Shown here one piece after another: positions 43,265-51,366 of a stretch of 64,000 nt of DNA; the stretch's first letter is position 1, and every line of letters starts with the position of its first letter. Location of the stretch: NCBI GenBank assembly GCA_041737835.1, contig JBGSQY010000051.1; one strand, written 5' to 3'. This DNA comes from Bythopirellula sp041737835. Lineage in GTDB: Bacteria > Planctomycetota > Planctomycetia > Pirellulales > Lacipirellulaceae. The notes below the pieces were generated by a model, which worked only from the letters and a program-made list of their open reading frames with translations, did not search any database and was not told the DNA's origin. Position numbers and translations under genes: made by a program.

Positions 43265-43311
43265 GAGACAAGAGTCCAGAGCCAATCAGCCTGGCTCTGG
43301 ACTCTTGTCTC
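43265..43311. repeat. perfect 20-bp inverted repeat, probable terminator or REP-like element
   Basis: GAGACAAGAGTCCAGAGCCA (43265-43284) and its exact reverse complement (43292-43311) flank the 7-nt loop ATCAGCC; an outer A-T pair extends it to 21 bp. It lies 22 bp after the rimO stop and 93 bp before pgsA. No U tract follows, so a dispersed repeat acting as a transcript end is likely. Confidence 0.6.
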
Positions 43312-43403
43312 TCGACTCTCAGCACATTCACAATAGACCATTCTCGAAACTTCAATTAAGCTAATATCAGCGTCGATTAGCGTCCCTCCGCGGTTGATTT
43401 CTT

Positions 43404-44033
43404 ATGTCTGAATCCACGGTCACCAACCCGTCCACCACCGTGTGGAATTTTCCCAACCAGCTCACGCTGGCGCGGATCGTGTTGGCGTTGGCGTTGTTCG
43501 TCTGCTTGCCGTTGGGTTGGTACAAAACTTCGCTGGCTTTGTTCGTTGTGACGGTCGGCACCGATTGGCTCGACGGCTACTGGGCGCGCAAATATCAGCA
43601 GATCACGCAGTTCGGCCGCGTGGTCGATCCGTTCGCCGACAAGTTGCTCATCTGCGGCGTCTTTATTTTGCTCGCGGCCATTCCACCCCTGACCAACGGA
43701 GTTTGGCCATCGGGCATTGCTGCTTGGATGGCGGTCGTCGTGACGGGCCGCGAATTGCTTGTGACCGCGCTACGAACTTTTGTGGAACAGCATGGCGGCG
43801 ACTTCTCGGCCAAGTGGGTCGGCAAATGGAAGATGGCCCTGCAATGTCTGGCTGCCGGTTGGAGCATGGTGCATCTCACTTACGTCGATCAGGCCACGAA
43901 CACTTGGCGAATTGCACCCCCCACGTGGATGACGCAGGGCCTCACCGCCGTGGCCTGGGCGATGGTGCTGCTCACGCTCTATTCCGGCGTGAGCTACGTC
44001 CGCTCCGCAGTGAAAAAATTTAGCGCCAACTGA
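43404..44033 (+). CDS. pgsA: CDP-diacylglycerol-glycerol-3-phosphate 3-phosphatidyltransferase
   Basis: 209 residues with four to five transmembrane segments. The CDP-alcohol phosphotransferase motif is complete: DWLDGYWARKYQQITQFGRVVDPFADK (DGx2ARx8Gx3Dx3D, about residue 53-79). The family start FPNQLTLARIVLALALF is present. It makes phosphatidylglycerophosphate at the inner membrane. A CPBP protease gene begins 12 bp after the stop; the two are likely co-transcribed. Confidence 0.93.
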   Translation: MSESTVTNPSTTVWNFPNQLTLARIVLALALFVCLPLGWYKTSLALFVVTVGTDWLDGYWARKYQQITQFGRVVDPFADKLLICGVFILLAAIPPLTNGVWPSGIAAWMAVVVTGRELLVTALRTFVEQHGGDFSAKWVGKWKMALQCLAAGWSMVHLTYVDQATNTWRIAPPTWMTQGLTAVAWAMVLLTLYSGVSYVRSAVKKFSAN

Positions 44034-44045
44034 TGCGATACGAAC

Positions 44046-45152
44046 ATGCCTGTTGAAACCAGCTTCGCATCGCAGGTGTTCATCATCGGCACCTATCTGT
44101 CGAGCCTCGCGGCCTTGTTCTTCCTGTTTCAGCGTCACATTTTTGGCATGCGGCTGCTGGCCTACGAACCCCGCTACCGCGTTCCCTGGGGATTAAGTGT
44201 TGCGCTGTTGGCATTGCTTTTTCCACTACTGGGGATTGTCAGCGCGTTCTTGCAGGTCGATTCTCCGAAAAGTCCCCAGACCGTTGTCGAGCAACACACG
44301 CCGGAGATCGTCGAAGAAGTTGAAGCGGCAGCTACGGACGACGCGAATTCTGACGACGCAAACGACGACGACCATTCAAACTTTGTGATCAACGCCTTGG
44401 TGTCAACCACACTGATGCTGTTCTTTGTGGTGGCTATCGCGCTCCTCTTACGCTCCACAGTCAACGCGAATAGTAGCGATCTCGGCGTGCCGCAAAATAA
44501 AGAAGAATGGGTGCATGGTGCGAAAGCCGGCGTCGTGGCGGCCCTGGCTTCGATTCTGCCCGTCTTTCTGATTCAACTGTTTTTGATTCTTGCTTTGCAA
44601 CCCGAGAGCGAGCATCCCCTCATCGAGGAGCTAAAGCAAACGCATACACCGGCGATGATGTTGATGGGCATGGTGATGGTCGTCGTCGCGGCTCCCATTT
44701 GCGAGGAATTCACGTTTCGTTTGTTGTTTCAGGGTTGGCTCGAAAAGTTTGAAGACGAACTGATGGGCTTCACTGCCACCGAACGGCCACAACCGGTTGA
44801 AGTTGAAGGCGACAACGCACTTTCGGAAGAGGACGAGGTAACTTCTGATCCGCTTGATGATGACGACGAAGAGCCCGACGTCATTCCGCTGCCTTTCACT
44901 CCGCAACCGATGCAACTCCCTCGCGAAGGCTTGCTCCCCGGCGTGCCGCACGGTTGGTTGCCAATTCTCTCCAGCGGCACGATCTTCGGCATCGCCCACC
45001 TCGGCCACGGCGTGTCCCCCGTCCCGCTGGTTTTATTCGGAATCGTGCTGGGCTACTTGTATCAGCGCACCCATCGCCTGGTCGCGCCAATTGTCGCCCA
45101 CGCCGTGTTCAATTCCTACTCAATGATTCTGCTGTGGCTGAGTTTGCCTTAA
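44046..45152 (+). CDS. CPBP family intramembrane protease with acidic linkers
   Basis: 368 residues with about seven transmembrane segments. Motif 1 is CEEFTFRLLFQGWL (EExxxR type, about residue 220), motif 2 FGIAHLGHG (about 315) and motif 3 HAVFNSYSM (about 355). These residues belong to the CAAX/Abi glutamic endopeptidase family. Two Asp/Glu-rich cytosolic or periplasmic loops are unusual: EEVEAAATDDANSDDANDDD (about 89-108) and the stretch ALSEEDEVTSDPLDDDDEEP (about 258-277) between motifs 1 and 2. The substrate is unknown. Confidence 0.87.
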   Translation: MPVETSFASQVFIIGTYLSSLAALFFLFQRHIFGMRLLAYEPRYRVPWGLSVALLALLFPLLGIVSAFLQVDSPKSPQTVVEQHTPEIVEEVEAAATDDANSDDANDDDHSNFVINALVSTTLMLFFVVAIALLLRSTVNANSSDLGVPQNKEEWVHGAKAGVVAALASILPVFLIQLFLILALQPESEHPLIEELKQTHTPAMMLMGMVMVVVAAPICEEFTFRLLFQGWLEKFEDELMGFTATERPQPVEVEGDNALSEEDEVTSDPLDDDDEEPDVIPLPFTPQPMQLPREGLLPGVPHGWLPILSSGTIFGIAHLGHGVSPVPLVLFGIVLGYLYQRTHRLVAPIVAHAVFNSYSMILLWLSLP

Positions 45153-45174
45153 CAGCTTACTGAGCCCAATTAAG

Positions 45175-45305
45175 TCATCCTGAGAGAGGCTCGCCGACCG
45201 AAGGATCTAGCTTCCAATCCGTAATCGCGTGGCATTACCCTTGAAGATTCAAGCCAGATCCCTCTGGTCGTAGACCACAGAACACCCATAGGCCCTCGGG
45301 ATGAC
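45175..45305. mobile_element. 131-bp MITE-like inverted-repeat element
   Basis: The ends GTCATCCTGAG (45175-45185) and CTCGGGATGAC (45295-45305) are inverted with one mismatch. Internal AAGGATCT and AGATCCCT also pair. Elements with GTCATCCTGAG ends and AAGGATCT cores are dispersed in many bacterial genomes. No transposase is present. It sits between the CPBP and ispG genes. Confidence 0.65.
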
Positions 45306-45370
45306 AAGTTCAGCAGAGATTTCCTATAATTTGTCTTGAGACACACCACCCATCTGCTTGGAAAATCAGC

Positions 45371-46507
45371 TTGAATATCACCCGCAATCCCACCCGCTCG
45401 GTTCGCATCGGCACGACCTCCATCGGCGGCACGCATGCCATCGCCGTGCAAAGCATGACCGCCACGCACACGCAGAACATCGACGCCACGGTCGCGCAAG
45501 TAAATGCCCTGTATGAAGCTGGAGCCGACGTCGTGCGGATCGCCGTCGATAATCAGCAAGATGCCGCCGCGCTCGCCGAAATTCGTCGCCAGACAAATGC
45601 CAACCTCTCGGTCGACCTGCAAGAAAATTATCGCCTCGCCGAGTTGGTTGCCCCGCACGTCGACAAAGTTCGCTACAACCCGGGCCACCTTTATCATCAC
45701 GAGCGCACCAAGCCGTGGCAGGAAAAAGTGAAATATCTCGCTGGGGTAGCCACCGACAACGATTGTGCCATCCGCGTCGGCGTCAATTGCGGCAGCGTCG
45801 ATCCCGACAAACGCAATCAATATCCCGAAGATGATTCGATCAGCCCGATGCTCGACAGCGCGCTCGAGCATTGTCGGCATTTCGATGAGTTGGGTTTTAC
45901 ACGTTACTGCGTGTCGCTCAAGGATTCCGATCCCAACAAAGTAATTGAAGTCAATCGCCGCTTCGCCGAAGATCGCCCCGACGTGCCGCTGCATCTGGGC
46001 GTGACCGAAGCCGGCATGCCCCCCGACGGTATCATTAAGACCCGTATCGCGTTCGAGCAACTCATCAGCCGCGGCATCGGCGACACAATTCGCGTATCGC
46101 TCACGGTTTCCAATCCGCGCAAGCCCGAGGAAATCGCCGCGGGGCGGCAAATCCTGGCCGACATCGCCGCCGGGCGCGTCCGCTCGTTCGTCGATTACGG
46201 CCTCGACACCCTCAACATCATCAGCTGCCCCAGCTGCTCGCGGGTCGAAAACGAAGCCTTCATCGAGCTCGCCGAGCAAGTGAAGGAAATGACCCGCTAC
46301 GCCGCGGAAAAGGCGATCACGATTGCCGTGATGGGTTGCCGCGTAAACGGCCCCGGCGAAACCGACGACGCCGACCTCGGCCTGTGGTGCGGCCCGAATT
46401 ACGTCAACCTCAAACGCCGCAGCGAATCGCTGGGGCAATACCCTTACAACGAGATTTTGCCGAAGTTGAAGCAGGAACTGGATGCGCTGATCGCGGTGGG
46501 GAAATAA
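45371..46507 (+). CDS. ispG: 4-hydroxy-3-methylbut-2-enyl diphosphate synthase
   Basis: 378 residues from a TTG start. The TIM-barrel N-terminus reads TSIGGTHAIAVQSMTATHTQNIDATVAQVNALYEAGADVVRIAV. The [4Fe-4S] ligands are in IISCPSCSRVE (about 278-288) and MGCRVNGPGETDDADLG (about 320-336). It reduces methylerythritol cyclodiphosphate in the non-mevalonate isoprenoid pathway. Bacterial short form without the extra middle domain. Single gene after the MITE-like element. Confidence 0.95.
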   Translation: MNITRNPTRSVRIGTTSIGGTHAIAVQSMTATHTQNIDATVAQVNALYEAGADVVRIAVDNQQDAAALAEIRRQTNANLSVDLQENYRLAELVAPHVDKVRYNPGHLYHHERTKPWQEKVKYLAGVATDNDCAIRVGVNCGSVDPDKRNQYPEDDSISPMLDSALEHCRHFDELGFTRYCVSLKDSDPNKVIEVNRRFAEDRPDVPLHLGVTEAGMPPDGIIKTRIAFEQLISRGIGDTIRVSLTVSNPRKPEEIAAGRQILADIAAGRVRSFVDYGLDTLNIISCPSCSRVENEAFIELAEQVKEMTRYAAEKAITIAVMGCRVNGPGETDDADLGLWCGPNYVNLKRRSESLGQYPYNEILPKLKQELDALIAVGK

Positions 46508-46585
46508 TCACGAAGCATAGTTTTCTGCTCCTGTAAAAATGTGATTTTTATTTTTAAGAATTTGCTTTGGTGGTTCCAGAAAGTC

Positions 46586-46613
46586 TTGACAACCAATTGG
46601 CACTAGCTATTTT
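46586..46613 (+). promoter_or_regulatory. sigma70-type promoter of the cysteine-rich protein gene
   Basis: A consensus TTGACA (46586-46591) and TATTTT (46608-46613) are separated by 16 bp. It lies 50 bp upstream of the ATG at 46663 at the left edge of the AT-rich patch. Confidence 0.5.
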
Positions 46614-46662
46614 ACACAATCTGTACATTGTAACTTTAATATTCACTACGGATTAGGTAATT

Positions 46663-47028
46663 ATGATGTTAACTCGCTATCTTGCGATTAGCTTCGTACT
46701 CCTCGGCATGTTGTCTTCAGTCGCTGACGCTAGGCCATTTAGCAGAAGAGCTTGGCGTAGACAAACGACAACGAAATGTTTGCCCGATACAAGGGCGTGC
46801 AGAGAAGTAAAAGAGTGTTTGGATACCTGCTGTAATCCGTGCGCTGATATCGCCTCTTGCTGCCCGTGCGAGGACGGTTGCGGTTGCTGCGATAGTTCAT
46901 ACGGATGTTATGGCGAAGATATTTTAACAGTCGAAAGTGAAATAGAGCAATTACAGCGACAAATGGGATATTTAACAAAGCGCGTTGAAGAATTAGAAAA
47001 AAAACAATCCCTTGATACAAATCAGTAG
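46663..47028 (+). CDS. secreted cysteine-rich protein with C-terminal coiled coil
   Basis: 121 residues. Signal peptide (MMLTRYLAISFVLLGMLSSVADA). Residues 39-82 contain 13 cysteines, many paired (TCCNPC, SCCPC, GCGCC). Residues about 87-115 form a heptad coiled coil (VESEIEQLQRQMGYLTKRVEELEKK). No family recognised. Cysteine-rich domains are common in planctomycete envelopes, where cross-linking is possible; metal binding is an alternative. It lies in AT-rich sequence unlike its neighbours and converges on the lipase-like gene with 8 bp between stops. Confidence 0.75.
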   Translation: MMLTRYLAISFVLLGMLSSVADARPFSRRAWRRQTTTKCLPDTRACREVKECLDTCCNPCADIASCCPCEDGCGCCDSSYGCYGEDILTVESEIEQLQRQMGYLTKRVEELEKKQSLDTNQ

Positions 47029-47036
47029 AAGCTTTT

Positions 47037-48389
47037 TTATTTTCCCCTTTCTTCTAATGCCTCTTCCCAAAAAACGGATGGATTGAAATTCTCATCAATT
47101 CTTCTAAGGCTGATAATTTTGGATTCCTCTAAGATTAAACCTAAGTTATTTATTCCGAGTACACCTTCGACAATTAAAGCAGTGCTATTTGGGTTGACTT
47201 CCGGATCAAATTTTTCTGTTTTAAATCTAGCAATTAAGCCACCTTCTTTTGGCGATGGAATTCCGGGCATATCCTTAATAAGATCAAGCCCGTAACTCGA
47301 TGAGTCTTTTGTGAAATTCATATCCACAATCTTAGCCAACCAGACTACAGATTTTCCTTGATAGTTCTTCTTGAACTCATTGAATCGTATAGGGTCATTG
47401 CGTCGCGTTGTAAAATCAGCCCAAACATCTTCGAGAGTTTTATCTAGTGGAATTGATGTTGACAAAAGATTGTTAGTGATTAATTCATCAACTGACAAGA
47501 ATACTTGCTCTTCATCATTCTCCGGCTTGCAAATTGTAAAATGATTTGCATCAATTGGGAGTGTTGTGCAATTAGTTAATCCTGTTTCACTAGAGCCAAT
47601 CGGCACAATCAGCCCAATACTCACACCACGAATTCTAACTGGTTCGTTTTCAAAAAAAGCCTTGTGTTCGATTTCGCTCATAGATGCAAAATTCTTGTAC
47701 TGATTCGCTAGATCACGGAGTTCAGGATTATCGCGTATCAACTGCTCTGTTTGCACTGATTCTCCATACACTTCCGCAATAGCTGAAAGCTTTTCAGGCA
47801 AATCAGACCCATTATGAGGGGTACCCAAAAAAACGACGGCTTTTGCATTTTCTGCTATTTGTTTCCAGTTATTGCCCGCCTTCGCTGAAGCAGTCCATGC
47901 TTCAACCAACATTTTCTTGGTTATTATTCCCCCTAGACTGTGTGTCACAAATACCGTTGGCTTCTCACCTAACTTCTTCAATCTCATTTGCTCAAGGAGG
48001 TTTCGCGCTCGATCTTGTATTGGCATCGCATTGCCATACCAAGAAGTAGGCGATGCATTGTACTGGACTGACCAAACGCCTATATCTTGGTGTTTTTTTG
48101 CCAACTCCTCGGGCCAAACGAAATTATTACTTGCCGTCCAAGTAGTTAGATAACCGCCCCCTAGGCCATGGATGAAGACGACGTCACCACGCCTGTCATC
48201 TTCTTTGGACCCTCCAATAAAATTTATGAGCTTCGCATCAGAATCGTCCTTAGGGCCAGCTTGGGTAATAGCTGTATTTGAAGCTGGCTTGCTATCCGAA
48301 GAGCAGCCAGAGGTGAGAGCAATCGATAATATCGCATAGACCAATAGCAAACTTTCCACACCTAGGGATCCATTGCACTTGGAATTCAT
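47037..48389 (-). CDS. SERAC1-like alpha/beta hydrolase lipoprotein
   Basis: 450 residues. Signal peptide with lipobox TSGCSS (about residue 28). The hydrolase domain has the oxyanion region VVFIHGLGGGYLTTW (about 70-84), the nucleophile elbow FVTHSLGGIITKKM (about 147-160) and VFLGTPHNGSDLP. This is the SERAC1/DUF676-like lipase arrangement. The C-terminal 150 residues are a separate beta-rich region without a recognised family. Codon use is strongly AT-rich compared with the rest of the window, a sign of transfer. Confidence 0.8.
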   Translation of the reverse strand: MNSKCNGSLGVESLLLVYAILSIALTSGCSSDSKPASNTAITQAGPKDDSDAKLINFIGGSKEDDRRGDVVFIHGLGGGYLTTWTASNNFVWPEELAKKHQDIGVWSVQYNASPTSWYGNAMPIQDRARNLLEQMRLKKLGEKPTVFVTHSLGGIITKKMLVEAWTASAKAGNNWKQIAENAKAVVFLGTPHNGSDLPEKLSAIAEVYGESVQTEQLIRDNPELRDLANQYKNFASMSEIEHKAFFENEPVRIRGVSIGLIVPIGSSETGLTNCTTLPIDANHFTICKPENDEEQVFLSVDELITNNLLSTSIPLDKTLEDVWADFTTRRNDPIRFNEFKKNYQGKSVVWLAKIVDMNFTKDSSSYGLDLIKDMPGIPSPKEGGLIARFKTEKFDPEVNPNSTALIVEGVLGINNLGLILEESKIISLRRIDENFNPSVFWEEALEERGK

Positions 48390-48610
48390 CTTGTCACCTT
48401 TAAGTAAAACGCAACTTCATGAGCCAATATCGAAGGGATTGTAATCATTTACATCTTCGATGCAATCACCCTAAATAGCTATCTAAATGAGTTAGTTACA
48501 ACAATCACTTTTGTTGCCAGAAGCCTCTACTAAACAGCTGATGCTCCTCTAGGCAAGTGAAATTTGACGATATAATGCAGCTTTTCACTTCAAAACACAG
48601 GAAAGTCAAC
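48390..48610. other. AT-rich intergenic region between divergent genes
   Basis: This 221-bp gap lies between the lipase-like gene and the inhibitor-like gene. It is AT-rich like the patch to its left. No repeat ends or RNA genes were seen, so no clear boundary of a transferred segment can be drawn. Confidence 0.4.
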
Positions 48611-49000
48611 ATGTTACGGCAATTCTTCACATGTCTTTTCATTCTCACTTGCCCCCTTTCCCCCGCCCTTGCCGCCGAGAAGTCTGCTGAGAAAACCATC
48701 ACCGTTCCTCAAGAAGGCGTGACCAAGTTCACCGTCACCGGCAAGGCGCCCTTGTTTCGTCTGACGGCGTCGACAATCTCCGGCGGTTCGATTGAAGCCC
48801 CCAAGATCACTGGCAAAGCGAAACTTGTTGATTCCTATTCTGTGATCCACGTCGGCGAAGGGGGGCCATTGATCGGCGCGCATCAGAAGGAGTTTGTCTT
48901 TCAAGCCACGGGCACGGGGACGGTCACGATTGAGTTCAAGAAGACCTATCCGACGCAGCCTGAGCCGGAAACCGAGACTTATACGGTGACAGTGAAGTAG
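48611..49000 (+). CDS. secreted chagasin-like (I42-type) beta protein
   Basis: About 129 residues from the ATG at 48611, behind a GGAAAG ribosome site. Signal peptide MLRQFFTCLFILTCPLSPALA. The mature domain is an Ig-like beta fold with IGAHQKEFVFQATGTGTVTIEFKKTYP...ETYTVTVK, similar to the C-terminal half of chagasin-type cysteine-protease inhibitors (GxxGxxxFxFxaxxxGxxxIxxxYxRPW). The N-terminal NPTTGY loop is not evident, so inhibition is not proven. Periplasmic or secreted. Confidence 0.6.
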   Translation: MLRQFFTCLFILTCPLSPALAAEKSAEKTITVPQEGVTKFTVTGKAPLFRLTASTISGGSIEAPKITGKAKLVDSYSVIHVGEGGPLIGAHQKEFVFQATGTGTVTIEFKKTYPTQPEPETETYTVTVK

Positions 49001-49050
49001 TTGCGAGTAGCGAGAGAGAATTTCACAAAAACTGAGGCTACTAAAGAAGT

Positions 49051-49085
49051 TCTTATCTCCGTGATCTCTGTGTCTCCGTGGTGAA
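49051..49085. repeat. CTCCGTGATCTCTGTGTCTCCGTGGTGAA-type segment
   Basis: This stretch of short CTC/GTG near-repeats resembles dispersed sequences seen between genes in several bacterial genomes. It lies 50 bp after the inhibitor-like gene. Only one copy occurs in the window, so the call rests on general resemblance. Confidence 0.3.
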
Positions 49086-49131
49086 GTAATTCCCGAATCC
49101 AAGTCGCTGGGCCAAGCTGCGTGGATTTTGC

Positions 49132-49144
49132 TACAATACGCTCT
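49132..49144 (+). promoter_or_regulatory. possible -10 element TACAATACGCTCT upstream of the flavin reductase
   Basis: TACAAT at 49132-49137 is 30 bp before the flavin reductase ATG. The same 13-mer lies upstream of the alcohol dehydrogenase at 8118. No convincing -35 is present. Confidence 0.35.
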
Positions 49145-49166
49145 CACACACATAGGAGAGTAAAGC

Positions 49167-49751
49167 ATGTCGCAAAAAGTTCCTCGCATCTTGGCCTTTG
49201 CTGGTAGCGCCCGCAAAGATTCTTACAACAAGAAACTCGTGAAGATCGCGGCCGATGCGGCCCGGGCGGCGGGTGCCGAAGTGACGCTGATCGATCTGGC
49301 CGATTATCCGCTGCCGATTATGGACGAGGACTTGGAAAAAGAAGGCTACCCGGAGAATGCCCTCAAGCTGCGCAAACTTTTTCTCGCCAACGATGGGCTC
49401 ATGATCTCTTGCCCGGAATACAACAGTTCGATCACCCCCATGTTAAAGAATGTGATCGACTGGGTGTCGCGTCCCCAACCGGGCGAGCCCCGCTTGGCGG
49501 CTTACATCGATAAGGTGGCCGTCTTGATGGCCGCGTCACCCGGCACGCTCGGCGGCTTGCGTGGCTTGGTTCACGTGCGTGCGATCCTGGGGAACATCGG
49601 CGTGCTCGTGTTACCCGATCAACGTGCCGTCCCCAACGCTCATCAGGAATTCACTGACGATGGCCAACTACGTGACGAGCCGTTGCTTAAGGGCGTTCAA
49701 GGCCTAGGGGAATCGCTGGTGAAAATGCTTAAGCGTTTTGGCGAAGCTTAA
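49167..49751 (+). CDS. NAD(P)H-dependent FMN reductase family protein
   Basis: 194 residues, flavodoxin-like fold. The flavin phosphate loop reads FAGSARKDSYNKKLV (about 10-24), and ISCPEYNSSITPMLKNVIDWVSRP (about 81-104) is the family hallmark. It transfers electrons from NAD(P)H to FMN or quinones. The gene is preceded by an AGGAGAG ribosome site. It may support redox work in the salvage region, but no direct partner is visible. Confidence 0.92.
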   Translation: MSQKVPRILAFAGSARKDSYNKKLVKIAADAARAAGAEVTLIDLADYPLPIMDEDLEKEGYPENALKLRKLFLANDGLMISCPEYNSSITPMLKNVIDWVSRPQPGEPRLAAYIDKVAVLMAASPGTLGGLRGLVHVRAILGNIGVLVLPDQRAVPNAHQEFTDDGQLRDEPLLKGVQGLGESLVKMLKRFGEA

Positions 49752-49868
49752 GGCTGTGGTGGATTCTGCGTAGGCCCCGCATCCAAGCGGATTGACGCTA
49801 GGCGTTAGCTAGCTTTTTCTGGTATTCTAGTAGCAGCTAGAATTTTATTGGATGACCGTGCTGAGCCT

Positions 49869-49935
49869 GGGTGCCACTGCTGGCTTGCCCAGCAGTGTCT
49901 TCGCAGCACGGGTGGGCAAGCCACCCGTGGCACCC
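49869..49935. repeat. cruciform-like repeat with two internal hairpins
   Basis: The outer arms GGGTGCCAC (49869-49877) and GTGGCACCC (49927-49935) are inverted. Inside are two hairpins: CACTGCTGG/CCAGCAGTG (49875-49897, loop CTTGC) and ACGGGTGG/CCACCCGT (49908-49928, loop GCAAG). The three-way-junction layout is typical of dispersed palindromic elements. It lies in the 224-bp gap before the deaminase gene, which also holds ATTCTAG/CTAGAAT at 49824-49843. Confidence 0.65.
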
Positions 49936-49975
49936 GGTATGGTTTGTTCACCACATTCAGTCTGAGGTGTAGCGA

Positions 49976-50449
49976 ATGATCGATCCCGCCGAACTCATGC
50001 AAATGGCCATCGAAACCTGCCGTGAAGGGATTGCCCACGGCCAAAGCCCGTTTGGTTGTGCCATTGCCATCGGTGACCAAGTGATCTCCCGCGCCCACAA
50101 CACGGTGGTGCTGACGACCGACATCACGGCCCACGCCGAAGTGAACGCGATCCGCGTCGGTTGCAAGACGATTGAGAACATCTTCCTTACCGACGCGGTT
50201 GTCGCCACAACCTGCGAGCCCTGCCCCATGTGCATGGCGGCGTTGCATTGGGCCCGCGTGGGGACCGTTTACTACGGTGCATCGATTGCCGATGCCGACA
50301 CGGCAGGGTTCAACGAACTGCAACTCCCCGCCGCGGAATTGTTGCGGATCGGCAAGAGCGACGTGAAATTGATTAGTGGGTTGCTGACCGAAGAGTGTTG
50401 TGAATTGTTTGACTTGTGGAAGGCCAATCCCAGCAAGGTCGCGTACTGA
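49976..50449 (+). CDS. nucleoside/nucleobase deaminase (guanine deaminase-like)
   Basis: 157 residues of the CMP/dCMP deaminase fold. The zinc motifs are HAEVNAIRV (about residue 52) and TCEPCPMCMAALHWARV (about 81-97). The C-terminal GASIADADTAGFNELQLPA region resembles GuaD and related purine deaminases more than TadA. It is followed 28 bp later by the AMP nucleosidase gene, so a purine salvage role is likely. tRNA adenosine deaminase is the main alternative. Confidence 0.85.
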   Translation: MIDPAELMQMAIETCREGIAHGQSPFGCAIAIGDQVISRAHNTVVLTTDITAHAEVNAIRVGCKTIENIFLTDAVVATTCEPCPMCMAALHWARVGTVYYGASIADADTAGFNELQLPAAELLRIGKSDVKLISGLLTEECCELFDLWKANPSKVAY

Positions 50450-50477
50450 AATTTAATGAGAAAGGATTGCGGCGACG

Positions 50478-51251
50478 ATGGTTACCAAATTGGATCTGAC
50501 GAGAGACTGGCTCCCCCGCTACACGGGCATGCCGCTCGAAAAATTTGGGCCTTACGTGCTGCTCACGAACTTCCGCAATTACGTCAGCAAATTTGCCAAG
50601 AAATTTGATTGCGAAGTCCACGGCGAGGATCGCCCCATGCAGGCGGCGACGAACAGCGAAGGGCTGACGATCATCAATTTCGGCATCGGCTCGCCGAACG
50701 CCGCGACGATCATGGACTTGCTCACGGCCTATCATCCGCAGGCCGTATTGTTCCTAGGTAAATGCGGCGGGCTCAAGAATTCCACCGAAATCGGCAATTT
50801 CATTTTGCCGATTGGCGCGATCCGCGGCGAAGGAACCTCGGACGACTATTTGCCAACGAAAGTCCCCGCGCTCCCGTCGTTTAAGCTGCATAAGTTTGTG
50901 TCCGATAAACTCGTTTCGCGCAATCTCGATTATCGCACAGGTGTGATTTACACCACCAACCGCCGCGTGTGGGAGCATGACGACGAGTTCAAGGAACGGC
51001 TCAAGGATTACACGCCGATCGCGATTGATATGGAAGTCGCCACGCTATTTATCGTCGGGCACAAAAATGAAATCGCCCGCGGGGCGTTGCTGTTGGTGTC
51101 GGATCTCCCCATGACTGAGCATGGCATCAAAACCCAAGCCAGCGATAAGCACGTCGACACGAATTGGTCGGACGTGCATCTGGATATCGGCATTGAATCG
51201 CTCACCGAGATCGGTGAAAAGGGCGAAGAAATCAAGCACTTCCGCTATTAG
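50478..51251 (+). CDS. amn: AMP nucleosidase, short form
   Basis: 257 residues, which is the catalytic domain only; the E. coli enzyme is about 480. It has the nucleoside phosphorylase-like core: INFGIGSPNAATIMDLL, AVLFLGKCGGLKNSTEIGNFILP and AIRGEGTSDDYLP, then YTPIAIDMEVATLFIVGH with the catalytic-type Glu and LLVSDLPMTEHGIKT. It hydrolyses AMP to adenine and ribose 5-phosphate. It lacks the N-terminal regulatory domain of the E. coli type, so allosteric control may differ. In the salvage cluster. Confidence 0.9.
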   Translation: MVTKLDLTRDWLPRYTGMPLEKFGPYVLLTNFRNYVSKFAKKFDCEVHGEDRPMQAATNSEGLTIINFGIGSPNAATIMDLLTAYHPQAVLFLGKCGGLKNSTEIGNFILPIGAIRGEGTSDDYLPTKVPALPSFKLHKFVSDKLVSRNLDYRTGVIYTTNRRVWEHDDEFKERLKDYTPIAIDMEVATLFIVGHKNEIARGALLLVSDLPMTEHGIKTQASDKHVDTNWSDVHLDIGIESLTEIGEKGEEIKHFRY

Positions 51252-51366
51252 TTTGCCTTTCGTTCTTCCACATCGCTCGTGGAATCCCCCGGGCAATTCG
51301 GTTACGATTGAGCCTGCTCTTTGCCTCGCTAACTCTGCGCGGCTTCATCATGCTGGAAGGTTTGCT

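Noticed and set aside
45170..46438. 422-codon ORF antisense to ispG
   Set aside because: IspG motifs on the plus strand are complete; the antisense product has no recognisable domain and runs into the MITE-like element.
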